DNA of 64,000 nt. Source: Aequorivita sp. HC6-5 (GTDB lineage Bacteria > Bacteroidota > Bacteroidia > Flavobacteriales > Flavobacteriaceae). Below are positions 27,607 to 39,170 of this stretch, in pieces; the first letter of the stretch is position 1, and each line of letters starts with the position of its first letter. Location of the stretch: the NCBI GenBank assembly GCA_905182755.1, contig CAJJCS010000004.1, positions 186,001 through 250,000 of the forward strand, written 5' to 3'. The notes below the pieces were generated by a model. That model worked only from the letters and a program-made list of their open reading frames with translations. It ran no database searches and was not told where the DNA came from. Position numbers and translations under genes: made by a program.

Positions 27607-30094
27607 ATGAGAATTATTTTATTGTTTCTACTAACACTAGTATTAATAGCTTGTCAGCAATCTCCAAATCAACTCCTTTCTTTAAATGGCAATGATTGGC
27701 AATTTCAAGGGGTAGACTCTCAAAATTGGCAACCAGCCCAAGTACCGGGGAGCGTACAGTCAGACCTACTTAGGTTGGGTGCAATCCCAGATCCTTTTTT
27801 ACTGAATAACCAAGACAGTATTCAGTGGGTGTCTGAAAAAGATTGGAGTTATAAAAAATCCTTTACTATTTCTTCTTCACTTTTAAAAACAAAGCAGCAT
27901 ATCCTTAAATTTGAGGGCTTAGATACCTATGCAAAGGTAGTATTGAACGGTCACCTTATCTTACAAACCAATAATGCATTTAACCCCTATGAATTTAATG
28001 TAACCGAAATTTTACAACTTCAAAACACCTTAGAGGTAACCTTGTATAGTCCAGATGCTATAGAGGCAAAGGCCGCATTAAAATTAGGCTATACCCTCCC
28101 AGAGGGTCCAAGAGTGTTTTCTCGCAAACCACAATTTCAGTACGGTTGGGATTGGGGCCCAAAGATCAAGACAATGGGTATTTGGCGCGATGTATCATTA
28201 GTGTCTTACAGTATAGCAAGACTTGAGGATGTTTATATTAAAACCCAAGAAATAACAACCTCCCAGGCATTGGTAGAGGCAAATATTGAGGTGATGTCTT
28301 TTAAGGCAGATACGCGCTGTGTTATAGAGGCTATAAATAACACCACAGGAGAAATATATTCTAAGCCCATAACATTACATAAGGGTGTAAAAAAGTATAG
28401 TATTCCATTTTCTATAAAAAACCCAAAACTCTGGTGGACACACAATCTTGGCACTCCCTTTTTGTATGATTTTACAATACACCTTAAAAAAAGACAACAC
28501 AATTCTAGAAACCCTTCACAAAAAAGTAGGCGTTAGGACCATACAACTCGTTACAGAAAAAGACAGCCTTGGAGAAAGCTTCTATTTTAAACTTAACGGA
28601 AAACCGATATACTTAAAAGGGGCAAATTATATTCCGCAAAACATATTTCTCTCCCAGGTGCAGCCCAAGGACCGCGAGAAATTACTAGACGATGCTCTTC
28701 AGGCAAACATGAATATGCTACGCGTTTGGGGTGGCGGGGTGTATGAAGATGATTTGTTTTATGACCTATGTGATGAAAAAGGGATCTTAGTTTGGCAAGA
28801 TTTTATGTTTGCTTGCGCAATGTACCCTGGAGATAAAGAATTTTTAAACAATGTTAAAAATGAGGCCGTTGCCAATGTAAAACGGCTAAGGCAACACCCA
28901 AGTATTGCTCTTTATTGTGGGAATAACGAAAACAGCGAAGGCTGGCACCGTTGGGGTTGGCAAGCAGATAAGACCCAAGCTCAAAAAGAAGAAATTTGGA
29001 ACAGTTATCAAGCGGTTTTTAATGGTATTTTACCCAAAGTAGTAGATAGCTTACATGGGAGTATTTCATATTGGGAAAGCTCTCCCAAGTTTGGCAGGGG
29101 AGATAAACGGTACCAGTTTCAGGGAGATGCGCATGATTGGTGGGTATGGCATGATGGCTATCCCTTTGAGCATTTTGAGCAGGAAGTACCTAGATTTATG
29201 AGCGAATTTGGGTTCCAGTCTTATCCGGGATATCAGGCTATCAAGTATTTCACCCAAGAGGATACTATCGATCTTTCCCATCCAAGTTTTAAAAGCCATC
29301 AAAAGCATTCCAGAGGTTTTGCGATCATTAAGCAGTACATGAAAAGAGATTTTCCAGTGCCAACAAAGCCTGAAGATTACATATACGTGAGTCAGTTATT
29401 ACAGGCTTATGGCATAACCAAAGGCATCAAAGCGCATCGCGGAGCAAAGCCATACAATATGGGGACTTTGTACTGGCAACTTAATGATTGCTGGCCTGCA
29501 GTTTCTTGGTCCAGCATTGATGGTTTAGGAAACTGGAAAGCTTTGCATTACAAGGTAAAACAAGCTTTTGAAAATAGAATAATCATACCTTTTGAGCAAA
29601 ACAACCTATTAAAAATTAAAGTGGTAGATGATGGCCCCATTACTTTAGGGCAGCCAATGCACGTTGTATTTTATGATTTTAACGGAAATATCCTGCACCA
29701 AACACCCACAAAATCTGTGCGAACCTTTAATGAGAAAAACCAAGTAGTCTATCAGGTAGATTTAAGTGAGATTGAGTTTGACCCAAAACAAACCTACGCA
29801 AAGATTCTATTTGGAGATACTCAAGGGGTACACTATTTTGCAAAACCAAAAGATTTAGCCCTAGGCGAGGAGGGTTTTGACATGAAAACCAATATAGTTT
29901 CTCAGGGTGTTGAAATTTCACTTAAGGCTACAACACTGCAAAAAAATGTATTTTTATATACTAACACTCCAGGGCACTTTACAGACAACTTTTTTGATTT
30001 GTTGCCTGGCCAGGAAAAGAAAATCATTTTTTTAACCAAAGATCCACAATCTACAATCCTACAATTTAAAACCCTCAATGCACTACAGTACTAA
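27607..30094 (+). CDS. GH2 beta-mannosidase-like lipoprotein (frameshifted in this sequence)
   Basis: A lipoprotein signal (LLFLLTLVLIAC) precedes a GH2 sugar-binding domain (WQPAQVPGSVQSDLLRLG), an immunoglobulin-like domain and a TIM barrel. The acid/base Glu is in CGNNENSEGWHRWGW and the nucleophile in FMSEFGFQSYP, motifs of GH2 beta-mannosidases. The frame breaks in the seven-A run at 28486-28492; removing one A joins HLKK to DNTILETLHKK and gives 828 aa, the family length. It would release terminal beta-mannose from glycans at the cell surface or periplasm. The GH20 gene starts inside its last codons. Confidence 0.92.
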
Positions 30095-32397
30095 CACAAG
30101 CCGTTTTTATAGCCTCCCTTTATTTTTACTATTGGGCCTTTTTATTTTGTCCAAGCAGTTGTGCTCCCAATAAGGGCAAACAACTTCTAGTTACCCAGGC
30201 TAACATTATTCCTGCCCCGCAACAACTAGAAATAGGTGGTGGTAATTTCACCTTAACTAAAACAAGCACACTCTTTGCAATCCCAGAATTTAAAACAGCC
30301 TCAAATTTCTTAAAAGCATACCTTTTTAATGGTGCTGGAATTGATCTAATTTCTGCTCCACAAACTGCCGCAACTATTGTAATTATTAAAGACACTTTGT
30401 TGCCAAAAGAAGGGTATACGCTCACTATTTCTAAAAAACGCATTACTATTAAAGCCTCAGACGGCGCGGGCGCTTTTTATGCAATTCAGAGTTTGCGCCA
30501 TATACTACCTCCAGATGTAGAACAAGAAAACACATCTGGAATTGATAGTATAACGATTCCTTGTTTAGAAATTAAAGATGCCCCTATGTTTGCATATCGC
30601 GGTATGCATCTTGACGTATCCCGCCATTACTTCCCAAAAGAGTTTATTAAACAATATATCGCTGAGTTGGCGGCCTTAAAAATGAACACCTTTCATTGGC
30701 ATTTAACAGATGATCAGGGGTGGCGTATAGAAATAAAACAATATCCAGATCTCACCAGTAAAGGAGCCTATCGGGAAGAAACATTAATAGGGCATTATAA
30801 CGACACACCTCAACGCTTTGACGGCAAGCCCTATGGCGGGTTTTACACCCAACAAGAGGTTAAAGAAATTGTTGCCTTTGCCAAAGAACATCATGTAACT
30901 ATAATTCCAGAAATTGAACTTCCTGGACATGCCCAGGCTGCTATTCATGCCTACCCAGATTTAGGATGTACTAAAGAGCAAGTTGCAGTGGCAACTAAAT
31001 GGGGCGTGTTTGAAAACATCTATTGCCCAAAGCCAGAGACCTTTACTTTTCTTAAAAATGTACTAGATGAGGTGATGGAATTATTTCCTGGAGCGTATAT
31101 CCACATTGGAGGCGATGAGGCCCCTAAAACAAACTGGAAGGCCTGCCCTAATTGTCAAAAACTCATTACAGAAAAAAACCTTACAAATGAGCACGGTTTG
31201 CAAAGCTATTTTATAACAGAAATAGAAAAGCATATTAATTCTAAAGGCAAGAAAATTATTGGTTGGGATGAAATTTTGGAGGGCGGTCTAGCTCCAAATG
31301 CTACTGTTATGTCTTGGAGAGGAACCCAAGGAGCAGTTGATGCTGCAAAGCAAGGCCATGATGTGATTTTAACGCCAACCTCACATGCCTATTTTGATTA
31401 TTACCAGGCCACCCACCAAGATGAACCTACAGCCATTGGTGGCTACTTACCTTTAAAAAAGGTGTTTGGCTTTAACCCTATTCCTGTAGCGTTGCAAAAT
31501 ACAGATGCCGCAACACATGTCTTAGGCGCCCAAGGGAATCTCTGGACCGAATACATGGCCACTCAAGATCAAGTTGAGTACATGACATTTCCTAGAATTT
31601 TTGCCATGAGTGAGGTTCTTTGGAAGGGCCCAACCAATGATTTAGAGAAGGATTATATCAATTTCTTATCAAGATTAGAGCCTCATTTACAGCGCTTAGA
31701 TGCTAAAAAAATAAACTACGGAAATCACCTCTATGATTTAGAAGGAGGGGTTTTAAAAAATCAAGGTGTAGTATCTTATGCACTTACCACACCAACCCAA
31801 GGCAAAGAAATTAAGTATCGTATTAACGGGCAAGAGGAGCAAACCTATGAGGCACCCTTTGGTATTTCACAAGATGCAATTATTACGGGGCAAGTATACA
31901 AAGAGGGTAAAACAGTTGGAAGAGCCTTTACAGATACCATTGTATACCATAAGGCAATTACAGCAACAGTGGCCGTAAATGTAGCCCCACATCCTTCTTA
32001 TAGCGCAGGAGGAACCCCTGCCCTTATTAATGGGATCTCTGGAAGCAACACACGCTTTGGAGATAAAGAGTGGCTAGGCTTTTGGGGAGAGGATTTGGAG
32101 ATTACCATCACCTTTGCAAACCCCACAAAAATTTCTAAAATAAGCACACGTTTTTACAATGCCAATGGGCAGTGGTTGTATGCTCCTAAAGAAATTGAAA
32201 TCCAGACCGATTATGGGCTATTGCCAAAGGTTAATCTACCAAGTACCAATCAAACCATTTTGGATGTAAACCTTAAGGTGGGTGTTACTACTTCTTTTAT
32301 TAAGTTTTCCATTCCTAGCTATGGCATTATCCCAGATGGCCTGCAGGGCGCTGGAAATAAAGCATGGACCTTTATTGACGAGATTGTGGTAGAGTAA
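30078..32397 (+). CDS. GH20 beta-N-acetylhexosaminidase lipoprotein (frameshifted near start)
   Basis: The frame carrying the domains runs from about 30150 to 32397 but has no start before a TTG at 30397. An ATG at 30078 in another frame encodes a signal peptide (FYSLPLFLLLGLFILS). Removing one base near 30151-30154 joins it to a lipobox (SSCAPNKG) and a normal GH20b N-terminal domain, giving 772 aa. The catalytic Asp-Glu pair is in HIGGDEAPKTNW, with WHLTDDQGWRIEIKQYP and GWDEIL as further GH20 blocks; a C-terminal F5/8-type region follows. It removes terminal GlcNAc or GalNAc and overlaps the GH2 gene, so they are translationally linked. Confidence 0.92.
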
Positions 32398-33150
32398 TTA
32401 CCCCTTATGCACAATTGTAGAGGAGGCTTGGTCCAAACACATTACGGTTAAATCTGCAATATTTACGTGAGGGGGTCTTGTAATAGCAAAGTAGATAACA
32501 TCTGCAATGTCCTGAGGCTGTAATGGCGTGAAGTTTTGATATACCTTACTTGCCCGCTGAGTATCTCCTTTAAAGCGCACTTCACTAAATTCTGTTTCTA
32601 CTAGTCCTGGATTTATAGCCCCAACTTTAATGCCTTTTCCGTTAAGATCTAGACGCATTCCTTGATTTATAGCATCTACGGCATATTTGCTAGCGCAATA
32701 TACATTGCCATTTGGATATACTTCTTTTCCAGCCGTAGATCCAATATTGATAATATGCCCAGAAGCCTTTGCAATCATTTTGGGTATGATGGCCTTAGAG
32801 ACATACAACAGTCCTTTTACATTGATATCTATCATAGCATCCCAATCATCACTCGATCCAGACTCAATACTATCTAGCCCATGTGCATTACCAGCATTAT
32901 TAATTAAAATATCAATGGTGTTAAACCCTTTTGGTAAATTGTTTAGTAGTGAATTTACACTTTCTTTATCACGCACATCAAAACAAAGAGTATGCACATT
33001 TGTGTGTAAAGACAACTCTTTTGCAATAGCCTCTAGCCGGTCTTGGCGTCTTCCACACAAAATTAAGTTGATGTTGTTTTTAGCAAATAAGGTGGCCGTA
33101 GCACGTCCAATACCAGAGGTGGCACCTGTAATTAGAGCAGTTTTTTTCAT
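32398..33150 (-). CDS. SDR family NAD(P)-dependent oxidoreductase (YdfG-like)
   Basis: A classical short-chain dehydrogenase of about 250 residues from the ATG at 33148-33150 (MKKTALITGATSGIGRATA); an in-frame start 12 bp upstream is less likely. Motifs: TGATSGIG cofactor loop, NNAGNAHG, active-site Ser in NIGSTAGKEVY and YCASKYAVDA (YxxxK), and INPGLVETEFS. The pattern matches YdfG-type enzymes acting on serine, allothreonine or 3-hydroxypropionate. It converges on the GH20 gene with adjacent stops. The physiological substrate is not known. Confidence 0.9.
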   Translation of the reverse strand: MKKTALITGATSGIGRATATLFAKNNINLILCGRRQDRLEAIAKELSLHTNVHTLCFDVRDKESVNSLLNNLPKGFNTIDILINNAGNAHGLDSIESGSSDDWDAMIDINVKGLLYVSKAIIPKMIAKASGHIINIGSTAGKEVYPNGNVYCASKYAVDAINQGMRLDLNGKGIKVGAINPGLVETEFSEVRFKGDTQRASKVYQNFTPLQPQDIADVIYFAITRPPHVNIADLTVMCLDQASSTIVHKG

Positions 33151-33474
33151 AAGAGTTAGCAAAACTAAAATAGCGCCTGATCCTATTGTTGGAAAACCAT
33201 CCTTCTAGGGGAGCATATTTTAGAAATTAATAACTACAAATGTACGTGCTAAAAGTGATAAAAAACAGTCTTAAAATTTTATTAACAAACTTGACTTCAA
33301 GCATTAGTTACCTTACATTTAGACCCTAGAAACAAAATCGAAATTTAACGTAACTTGTTTATTAAAATTTCGTCTTTAGTATTGAGTAGTATTACCCGCT
33401 TACAGCAAGCAAATCAATGCTAATAAAAAATCATTAGAGAAATAGTAATAATTCTAAGACAACAAAACAGGACT
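33151..33474. promoter_or_regulatory. intergenic region upstream of the moxR-bat operon
   Basis: AT-rich divergent spacer between the SDR gene and moxR. It contains a promoter-like pair, TTG at 33291-33293 and TACATTTA at 33314-33321, separated by 20 bp and close to the TTG...TAnnTTTG consensus. This would give a 5' leader of about 145 bp. No ORF or strong hairpin was noticed. Confidence 0.4.
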
Positions 33475-34479
33475 ATGGAACAAATAACTACGCCCACAGA
33501 TATTGGCGCATTGAACGATAAAATTGAGAAAGAAAGTGCTTTTGTAGACATTCTCACCATGGAAATGAACAAGGTAATTGTGGGTCAAAAACACATGATT
33601 GAACGACTGCTTATTGGACTGCTTGGTCAAGGACACATATTGTTAGAGGGTGTTCCTGGATTAGCAAAAACACTAGCGATTAACACGCTGTCTCAAGCTG
33701 TAAAAGGTAGTTTTAGTAGGGTGCAATTTACCCCAGATTTACTGCCTGCAGATGTGGTTGGGACCCTTATATACAACATGAAGGATAATGATTTCAGTAT
33801 TAAAAAGGGGCCAATTTTCGCCAACTTTGTATTGGCAGATGAAATTAACAGAGCACCTGCAAAGGTGCAATCTGCGCTTTTAGAGGCCATGCAAGAAAAG
33901 CAGGTAACTATTGGTGATACCACCTTTGTGCTAGACAAACCATTTCTAGTAATGGCAACCCAAAACCCTATAGAGCAAGAAGGAACCTATCCACTTCCAG
34001 AGGCCCAAGTAGACAGGTTTATGCTAAAAACAGTAATTAAATATCCAACCCTTGAAGATGAACAATTAATTATACGCCAAAACCTAAAAGGAGGATTTGA
34101 AAAAATCAATCCTGTGGTTACTGTAGCTCAAATTTTGCGGGCACAAGATGCAGCTAGGGAAGTATATATGGATGAGAAAATAGAAAAGTACATTCTAGAT
34201 ATCATCTTTGCGACACGAACCCCAGAGCATTACAAACTAGCAGAGTTGAAACCTCTTATAAGTAACGGAGCTTCTCCTCGAGGTAGTATCAACCTCGCTG
34301 TAGCTGCAAAATGCTATGCTTTTATTAAAAGAAGAGGCTATGTAGTACCTGAAGATGTTCGTGCCGTGGTACATGATGTACTTCGTCACAGAATAGGAAT
34401 TACCTATGAGGCTGAGGCAGAAAATGTAACTACAGAAGACATCATCAACAAGATTGTAAATGTCATTGAAGTACCCTAG
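33475..34479 (+). CDS. MoxR-family AAA+ ATPase
   Basis: A 334-residue AAA+ ATPase. Walker A is GVPGLAKT (around residue 63), Walker B ADEINRAPAKVQSALLEAMQ (around residue 125), and sensor 1 MATQNPIEQEGTYPLPEAQ. MoxR ATPases act as chaperones that mature partners carrying von Willebrand factor A domains, here most likely the downstream BatA and BatB. It is the first gene of the Bat operon, in the usual Bacteroidota order. Confidence 0.95.
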   Translation: MEQITTPTDIGALNDKIEKESAFVDILTMEMNKVIVGQKHMIERLLIGLLGQGHILLEGVPGLAKTLAINTLSQAVKGSFSRVQFTPDLLPADVVGTLIYNMKDNDFSIKKGPIFANFVLADEINRAPAKVQSALLEAMQEKQVTIGDTTFVLDKPFLVMATQNPIEQEGTYPLPEAQVDRFMLKTVIKYPTLEDEQLIIRQNLKGGFEKINPVVTVAQILRAQDAAREVYMDEKIEKYILDIIFATRTPEHYKLAELKPLISNGASPRGSINLAVAAKCYAFIKRRGYVVPEDVRAVVHDVLRHRIGITYEAEAENVTTEDIINKIVNVIEVP

Positions 34480-34510
34480 CTAATTTTTTAAACATCTGCT
34501 TAAAAAACTG

Positions 34511-34530
34511 TTTATCCTTTTTAGGATAAA
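34511..34530 (+). other. intercistronic hairpin between moxR and the DUF58 gene
   Basis: TTTATCCT (34511-34518) and AGGATAAA (34523-34530) form a perfect 8-bp stem with a TTTT loop in the 89-bp gap. Not followed by a T run, so more likely an mRNA processing or stability element than a full terminator. Confidence 0.5.
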
Positions 34531-34568
34531 GGCATTACAAAATCCAATTACACGTTCTCACCAATACC

Positions 34569-35433
34569 ATGGATACTAAAGAGCTCTTAAAAAAAGTACG
34601 AAAAATTGAAATCAAAACACGCCGCTTGAGCGACCATGTTTTTGGTGGAGAGTACCACAGTACTTTTAAGGGGCGCGGAATGACCTTTAGCGAAGTGCGC
34701 CAATACCAGTATGGTGATGATGTGCGAAGCATAGACTGGAATGTAACGGCACGATACAACGAGCCGCATATCAAAGTCTTTGAAGAAGAGCGGGAGCTTA
34801 CCCTAATGCTTATGGCAGATATTAGTGGGTCTGAGTTTTTTGGGACAGATGCCCAGTTTAAAAACGAAATCATAACAGAGATTGTAGCTACTCTTGCTTT
34901 TTCTGCAATGCAGAACAATGACAAAGTAGGGATTATATTATTTACAGACCAAATAGAGTTGTTTGTGCCTCCAAAAAAAGGGAAATCACACATTTTAAGA
35001 ATCATTAGAGAATTACTTGAGTTTAAACCCAGCAGTAAAAAGACAGACCTTAGCCAAGCACTCAAATATCTTAGTAATGTAATGAAGAAGAAAGGCCATT
35101 GTTTTTGTGCTTTCAGATTTTATGACACAAGGGTATAAAGACACCCTTAAAATTGTTGCTCGCAAACATGATGTAACGGGCATACGGGTATTTGACCGTA
35201 GAGAACAAACCCTGCCTAACCTAGGAATGGTACAAATGCTTGACCAAGAAACTGGAGAGGCGATGTTGGTTCATACCGGCTCTAAAGGGGTGCGTGAGCA
35301 GTATGCAGCCCATCATAAACAAGGAGTTGCCTACTATGAAGATGCGTTTGCCAAAAGTGGTGCAGGTGCAATAGCTTGCAGGGTGGATGAAAGTTACGTG
35401 AAAAAATTATTAGGGTATTTCAAAAGAAGATAA
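34569..35433 (+). CDS. DUF58 domain protein of the Bat operon (frameshifted in this sequence)
   Basis: The DUF58 signature GDDVRSIDWNVTAR is at about residues 52-65 and is followed by a VWA-like stretch (MLMADISGSEFFG, a DxSxS-like metal site). The frame breaks at the GG of 35094-35095; removing one G joins VMKK to AIVFVLSDFMTQGYKDT and gives 287 aa, normal for the family. The C-terminus ends KKLLGYFKRR. DUF58 proteins sit between MoxR and BatA in Bacteroidota; their exact role is unknown, but they are presumed MoxR partners. Confidence 0.9.
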
Positions 35434-35438
35434 CACCA

Positions 35439-37124
35439 TTGAAAAAAGCAAAAAACATATCAATTTTTAAAAATAAATGGGCTACAGTACTGGCTGGGCT
35501 CTTATTTTTTCTTGCTTTTTCTGCAACAGCACAAGTAATTACAAAGGCAGACACCACTGCCATTAAAATAGGAGAAGAGTTGCGTATATCTTTCGAGATT
35601 CAAGCAGATTCCACAGATTTGGTTGTATTTCCAGATCAACAAAGTTTTTTGCCCTTAGAAGTCATAGAAAGCTATGCGACAGATACCACCTACAGTAATT
35701 CAAAAATCAACTACAGAAAACAATACGGCCTCACCCAGTTTGATTCTGGCAGCTATACCATACCTAGGCAAAAAATAATATTTAACAACAAGTTTTTTCT
35801 TTCAGACAGTGTCAATGTTGAGGTGCGTGATGTAGCCATTGACACCACAAAACAAAAAATGTTTGATATAAAGGCTGCAATGGAAGTAGATAAAGCTCCA
35901 TTTCAAGTTCCTACCGGTGTCTACTGGCTTATTATATTGGTAGGGGTAGTGGTAGCTATTTGGTATTTTTTAAAGCGCAAAAAACAAAAAGCCGAGGCCA
36001 AAAAACAACTACCTCCATATCAAGAGGCTTTGGTGGCCTTAGAGGAGCTGGACAGCACGCAGTATTTACTGCAAAATAATGCCAAAGAGTACTATAGTTT
36101 ATTAACAGAAATTGTAAAAAGATATCTAGACAGAGAGGTAGATGATGCTGCACTGGAGAGTACAACACAGGAGCTTATAGGAGGTTAAACATCATTAAAA
36201 AAATCAGGAAATTTTGATTTTCAATCACAAGACATAAAACACCTTGAGACCATCTTAAAAAGAGCAGATTTAGTGAAGTTTGCAAAAATGCAACAAGGCT
36301 CTGGACAAGCCCAGGCAGATAGATCTAGGGTTGAAGAAATTATAAGCAATACCCACAAAGCTGTTCCAGAGCCAACTCAAGAAGAATTAATGCAAGACAC
36401 CTTGTATCAACAAGCATTGCAAAAAAAGAAATTACGCAAAAAAATAGTTCTTACTGGGTCAAGCCTTGTACTTGTTTTAATGATTAGCGCTACTGTTTTT
36501 TCTAGCCTCTATGGGTTTGCCGCGTTAAAAGAAACGGTTTTTGGAAATTCATTAAAAGACACATTAGATGGGCGTTGGTATAAAAGCCAGTACGGTGCTC
36601 CGGGGCTTATTGTTAACACCCCAGAGATATTAGTAAGGCAAATACCAAAAAACGCCAAAGACAGTATTCCATCGCCTAGTAGCGGGAGTTGGTTTGCCTA
36701 TGGCGCCATAGGAGAGGACCTTTATATTTCGCTCTCCATTACAAAAGCAGCTCAGCAGGCTTCTCAAGAAAATCAAGGGGTAGCGATTGATGCTGAAATA
36801 GAACAGGCTCTTGAGACCCTAGAAAATGCTGGAGCATTAAATGTAGTGGTAAAACAAGAGGCCTTTTCTTCAGATGAAGGATTAAAGGGAGTAAAGGCGT
36901 ATGGAGATTTTAACTTGAAATTACCAAACGGAGACATTTCCAAAGAGAAAATGAGTTATGAAATGCTGCTGTTTGATCAGCAAAACACCATACAGATGGT
37001 TACCGTTGTTTTTGAGAGAGACCTTGAGTATGCCAACCAAATAAAAGAAAGAATCATAAGCTCCATAGAGGTGCCGGTTTCAGCAGAGGGCCAGAACAAA
37101 AAACAACCACAAGATGCTCAATAA
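35439..37124 (+). CDS. Bat-operon membrane protein, BatD-like N-terminal half (internal stop in this sequence)
   Basis: TTG start, signal peptide (AGLLFFLAFSATAQ), a beta-rich periplasmic domain, a transmembrane helix (GVYWLIILVGVVVAIWYFL, about residues 158-176), then a cytosolic part, and a second helix near residue 350. An in-frame TAA at 36186-36188 splits it, but the text after the stop (KKSGNFDFQSQDIKHLETIL, RADLVKFAKMQ) continues the family. Two compensating indels around 36181-36203 would read through and give about 561 aa, typical for the gene between DUF58 and BatA. It should be an inner-membrane Bat component. Confidence 0.8.
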
Positions 37125-38118
37125 TTTTGAATTTGTTAATCCAGAGCTATTCTGGTTGCTATTGCTACTTCCAGTGGTTGGACTTTGGTATTTTTTAAAA
37201 CGAAACAAACAAACGCCAAGTCTTAGAATATCGAGCATTCAAGGGTTTAAAACTTCAAAGAACTGGCTTGCCAAGCTAAGGCCTTTGCTTTTCTTACTTC
37301 GGTTGTTAACCCTAGCCGCTATTATTGTAGCCATGGCAAGACCAAGAACTGTAAGCCAAACAACAAGAACCGTTAGCAACAAAGGGATAGACATTGTAAT
37401 GGCCATTGATGTCTCGGCAAGTATGCTTGCCAGAGACTTAAAACCCAATAGGCTAAAGGCTTTAAAAAATGTAGCTGCGGGTTTTATTAAAGACCGCGTT
37501 ACAGACCGGATAGGCCTTGTAGAATATGCAGGAGAGAGCTATACAAAAACCCCGCTAACTAGTGATAAAAGTATTGTATTAGCCTCTTTAAAAAGCATTG
37601 AGTATAATACAATAATAGAAGGCGGAACTGCAATTGGGTCTGGCCTTGCTACTGCCGTAAACAGATTAAAAGAGAGTCGTGCAAAAAGCAAGGTGATTAT
37701 ACTCTTGACAGATGGTGTTAACAATACCGGTTTTATAGATCCTAAAATTGCCAGTGAGCTCGCCAAAGAATTTGAAATTAAAGTGTATACCATTGGTTTG
37801 GGAACCAACGGTATGGCACAAAGCCCAATTGGCATTAGGGCTGATGGGAGTTTCCAATACGGCATGCAACAAGTAGAGATTGACGAAACGCTGTTAAAAG
37901 AAATTGCAAAGACAACTGGAGGCAGGTATTTTAGAGCCACTAGCAATACCAAACTAGCAGAAATTTACACGGAAATTAATGCCCTAGAAAAAACAGATAT
38001 AGAGGAGTTTAAATACACAAATTACACAGAACTCTATAGACCTTGGGCGCTTTGGGCTTTGGCTTTGTTTTTGTTTGAACTCTTTTTACGTTACACCCTT
38101 TTTAGAAGTTTTATATAA
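37114..38118 (+). CDS. batA: VWA-domain protein BatA
   Basis: A 334-residue protein with two N-terminal membrane segments (WLLLLLPVVGLWYFL and LLFLLRLLTLAAIIVA), a VWA domain and a C-terminal helix. The MIDAS metal site is complete: DVSASML (DxSxS), TPLT, and LLTDGVNN. Overlaps the preceding gene by 11 bp. BatA belongs to the Bacteroides aerotolerance set, membrane-anchored with the VWA domain facing the periplasm; the mechanism is unresolved. Confidence 0.93.
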   Translation: MLNNFEFVNPELFWLLLLLPVVGLWYFLKRNKQTPSLRISSIQGFKTSKNWLAKLRPLLFLLRLLTLAAIIVAMARPRTVSQTTRTVSNKGIDIVMAIDVSASMLARDLKPNRLKALKNVAAGFIKDRVTDRIGLVEYAGESYTKTPLTSDKSIVLASLKSIEYNTIIEGGTAIGSGLATAVNRLKESRAKSKVIILLTDGVNNTGFIDPKIASELAKEFEIKVYTIGLGTNGMAQSPIGIRADGSFQYGMQQVEIDETLLKEIAKTTGGRYFRATSNTKLAEIYTEINALEKTDIEEFKYTNYTELYRPWALWALALFLFELFLRYTLFRSFI

Positions 38119-38121
38119 ATT

Positions 38122-39170
38122 ATGTACCAACTAGAACAACCCATTTATTTTTATGTGCTATTTGCCTTACCGGCAATAATAGCGGTGTACCTGTTGGTGG
38201 TACTTTGGAAAAAAAGAGCGCAACGTAGTTTTGCAAACAACACCTTGCTTGATGTGTTAAGCCCAAGTAAATCCATATTTAAAGGAAGTTTAAAACTTGT
38301 GCTTGCACTACTGGTTTTGGCATGTATGAGCTTTAGCTTTAGTGAATCCAAAAATTGGAACGAAACTCGAGACGGTAAAAAGAGAAGGTGTTGATGTTGT
38401 ATTTGCCCTGGATGTATCAACAAGTATGTTGGCAGAAGATATAGCTCCCAACCGTTTAGAAAAATCAAAACAGTTAGTACGCCAGATAATTAACACCCTT
38501 GCTGGAGATAGAATTGGAATTATTGGCTACGCTGGTAGTGCATTTCCGCAGGTGCCAATAACCACAGATTTTTCATCTGCACGCCTTTTTTTGTCTGGAA
38601 TGAACACCAATATGGTAAGCTCTCAGGGTACTGCCATGACCCAGGCCATAGAAATGGCAGAAACCTATTACAATGACATTGAACAAAAAAACAGGGTTTT
38701 GTTTTTAATAAGCGATGGTGAAGATCACCAGGGAGACTATGCAAGTATTGCTGCTCAGGCTACTAAAAAAGGCATAAAAATTTATACCATTGGAGTAGGA
38801 ACCACAGCGGGAGCTAGAATTCCTTTAAAGCGCGGCGGGTGTATTACAATCCTACAAGAGAGATAAAGACAACCAAGTGGTGATTACCAAACTCAATAAA
38901 GAGACCTTGCAAGAGATTGCGCAGGCTGCAAATGGCGAGTATCTGGACGGCAGCAATACAAAAGAGCTTGTAGAGCAAGTACAAAACATACTATCAGGTA
39001 TGGATAAAAAGGAGTTTGATGCAAAGCAATTTTCAGATTTTAAAGATCAGTTTCAATGGTTTTTGGCAGGCGCTTTATTATTTTTAGTACTTGATGTGTT
39101 ACTTTTAGAGCGCAAAACCAAATGGATCAACAAACTCAATTTGTTTAATCAACAAAAAACAGATTCGTAA
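38122..39170 (+). CDS. batB: VWA-domain protein BatB (frameshifted twice in this sequence)
   Basis: Reads in three successive frames: membrane N-terminus to about 38340, VWA core to about 38838, then the C-terminus to 39170. Extra bases in TTT (38338-38340) and GGG (38837-38839) explain both breaks; removing them gives 348 aa, the usual length. MIDAS residues are in LDVSTSMLAEDIAPNRL and ISDGEDHQGD, with a C-terminal membrane helix (WFLAGALLFLVLDVLLL). It follows BatA by 3 bp. BatA and BatB are paralogues expected to form a membrane complex. Confidence 0.9.

Noticed and set aside
36186..36188. Recoded in-frame TAA in the Bat-operon gene
   Set aside because: The residues around the stop do not fit the family in this frame; two compensating indels explain it better.
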